Source: Plecoglossus altivelis (taxonomy: Eukaryota > Chordata > Actinopteri > Osmeriformes > Plecoglossidae). From it: DNA of 64,000 nucleotides. Positions 63,945 to 64,000 of the stretch are shown piece after piece; the stretch's first letter is position 1; each line of letters begins with the position of its first letter. Where the stretch lies: contig BROE01000001.1 in assembly GCA_036571765.1 (NCBI GenBank), positions 5,682,158 through 5,746,157 on the forward strand, written 5' to 3'. Under the pieces are notes generated by a model, which made no database searches, was not told where the DNA came from, and saw only the letters and a program-made list of their open reading frames with translations. A program made the translations under genes and the position numbers.

Positions 63945-64000
63945 GTACCTCTAGAAGTGTAAAGGAGAAGGTTATCGTTACCTCTGGTGTCAGTATGGTT

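Noticed and set aside
1..64000. Transposons, endogenous viruses or SINEs
   Set aside because: I could not recognise any terminal repeats, transposase, reverse transcriptase or known SINE head; a repeat library search would be needed to exclude old fragments.

Overview
This is vertebrate nuclear DNA, most likely from a teleost fish. The genes are split by short introns with GT..AG borders, microsatellites and minisatellites are very dense, and the encoded proteins are close to, but clearly diverged from, their mammalian counterparts. I cannot name the species. Every gene I can support lies on the minus strand, so the window reads biologically from right to left.

Layout from high to low coordinate. 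(1) 63.9-61.9 kb: a compact five-exon ETS repressor-type gene of the ERF/ETV3/ETV3L group. (2) 61.2-50.6 kb: complete lig1 (DNA ligase I), 27 coding exons that sum to exactly 1000 codons, with a PCNA-binding N-terminus and the catalytic KYDG lysine. (3) 44.8-34.7 kb: mpz (myelin protein zero), five exons found and one short cytoplasmic exon not found. (4) 31.1-19.2 kb: a complete Na+/K+-ATPase alpha subunit, best matched to atp1a2, 24 coding exons summing to 1011 codons. (5) 18.0-15.9 kb: complete sdhc, six exons, 169 residues. (6) 13.9-13.8 kb: an intronless tRNA-Arg(TCT). (7) 11.1-11.0 kb: one first coding exon with a signal peptide, from a gene whose other exons must lie to the left of position 1. 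The rest is intron, spacer and simple repeat.

The set etv3-like/mpz/atp1a2/sdhc resembles human 1q23, whereas human LIG1 is on 19q. The genes do not form a pathway. Their roles are a transcription factor, a replication ligase, a myelin adhesion protein, an ion pump and a respiratory-complex subunit.

The oddest structures are partly assembly problems. Beside the N-run at 58.6 kb lies an error-rich second copy of a lig1 exon. At 36.2-39.9 kb, inside the mpz intron that should hold the missing exon, there is an inverted duplication plus a degraded direct copy. Biologically interesting points are an extra intron in the pump gene relative to the mammalian layout as I remember it, a changed C-terminal tail (WVELETYY), an in-frame 18-bp repeat in lig1, and several unrelated minisatellites in lig1 introns. 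I found no evidence for an undescribed system.
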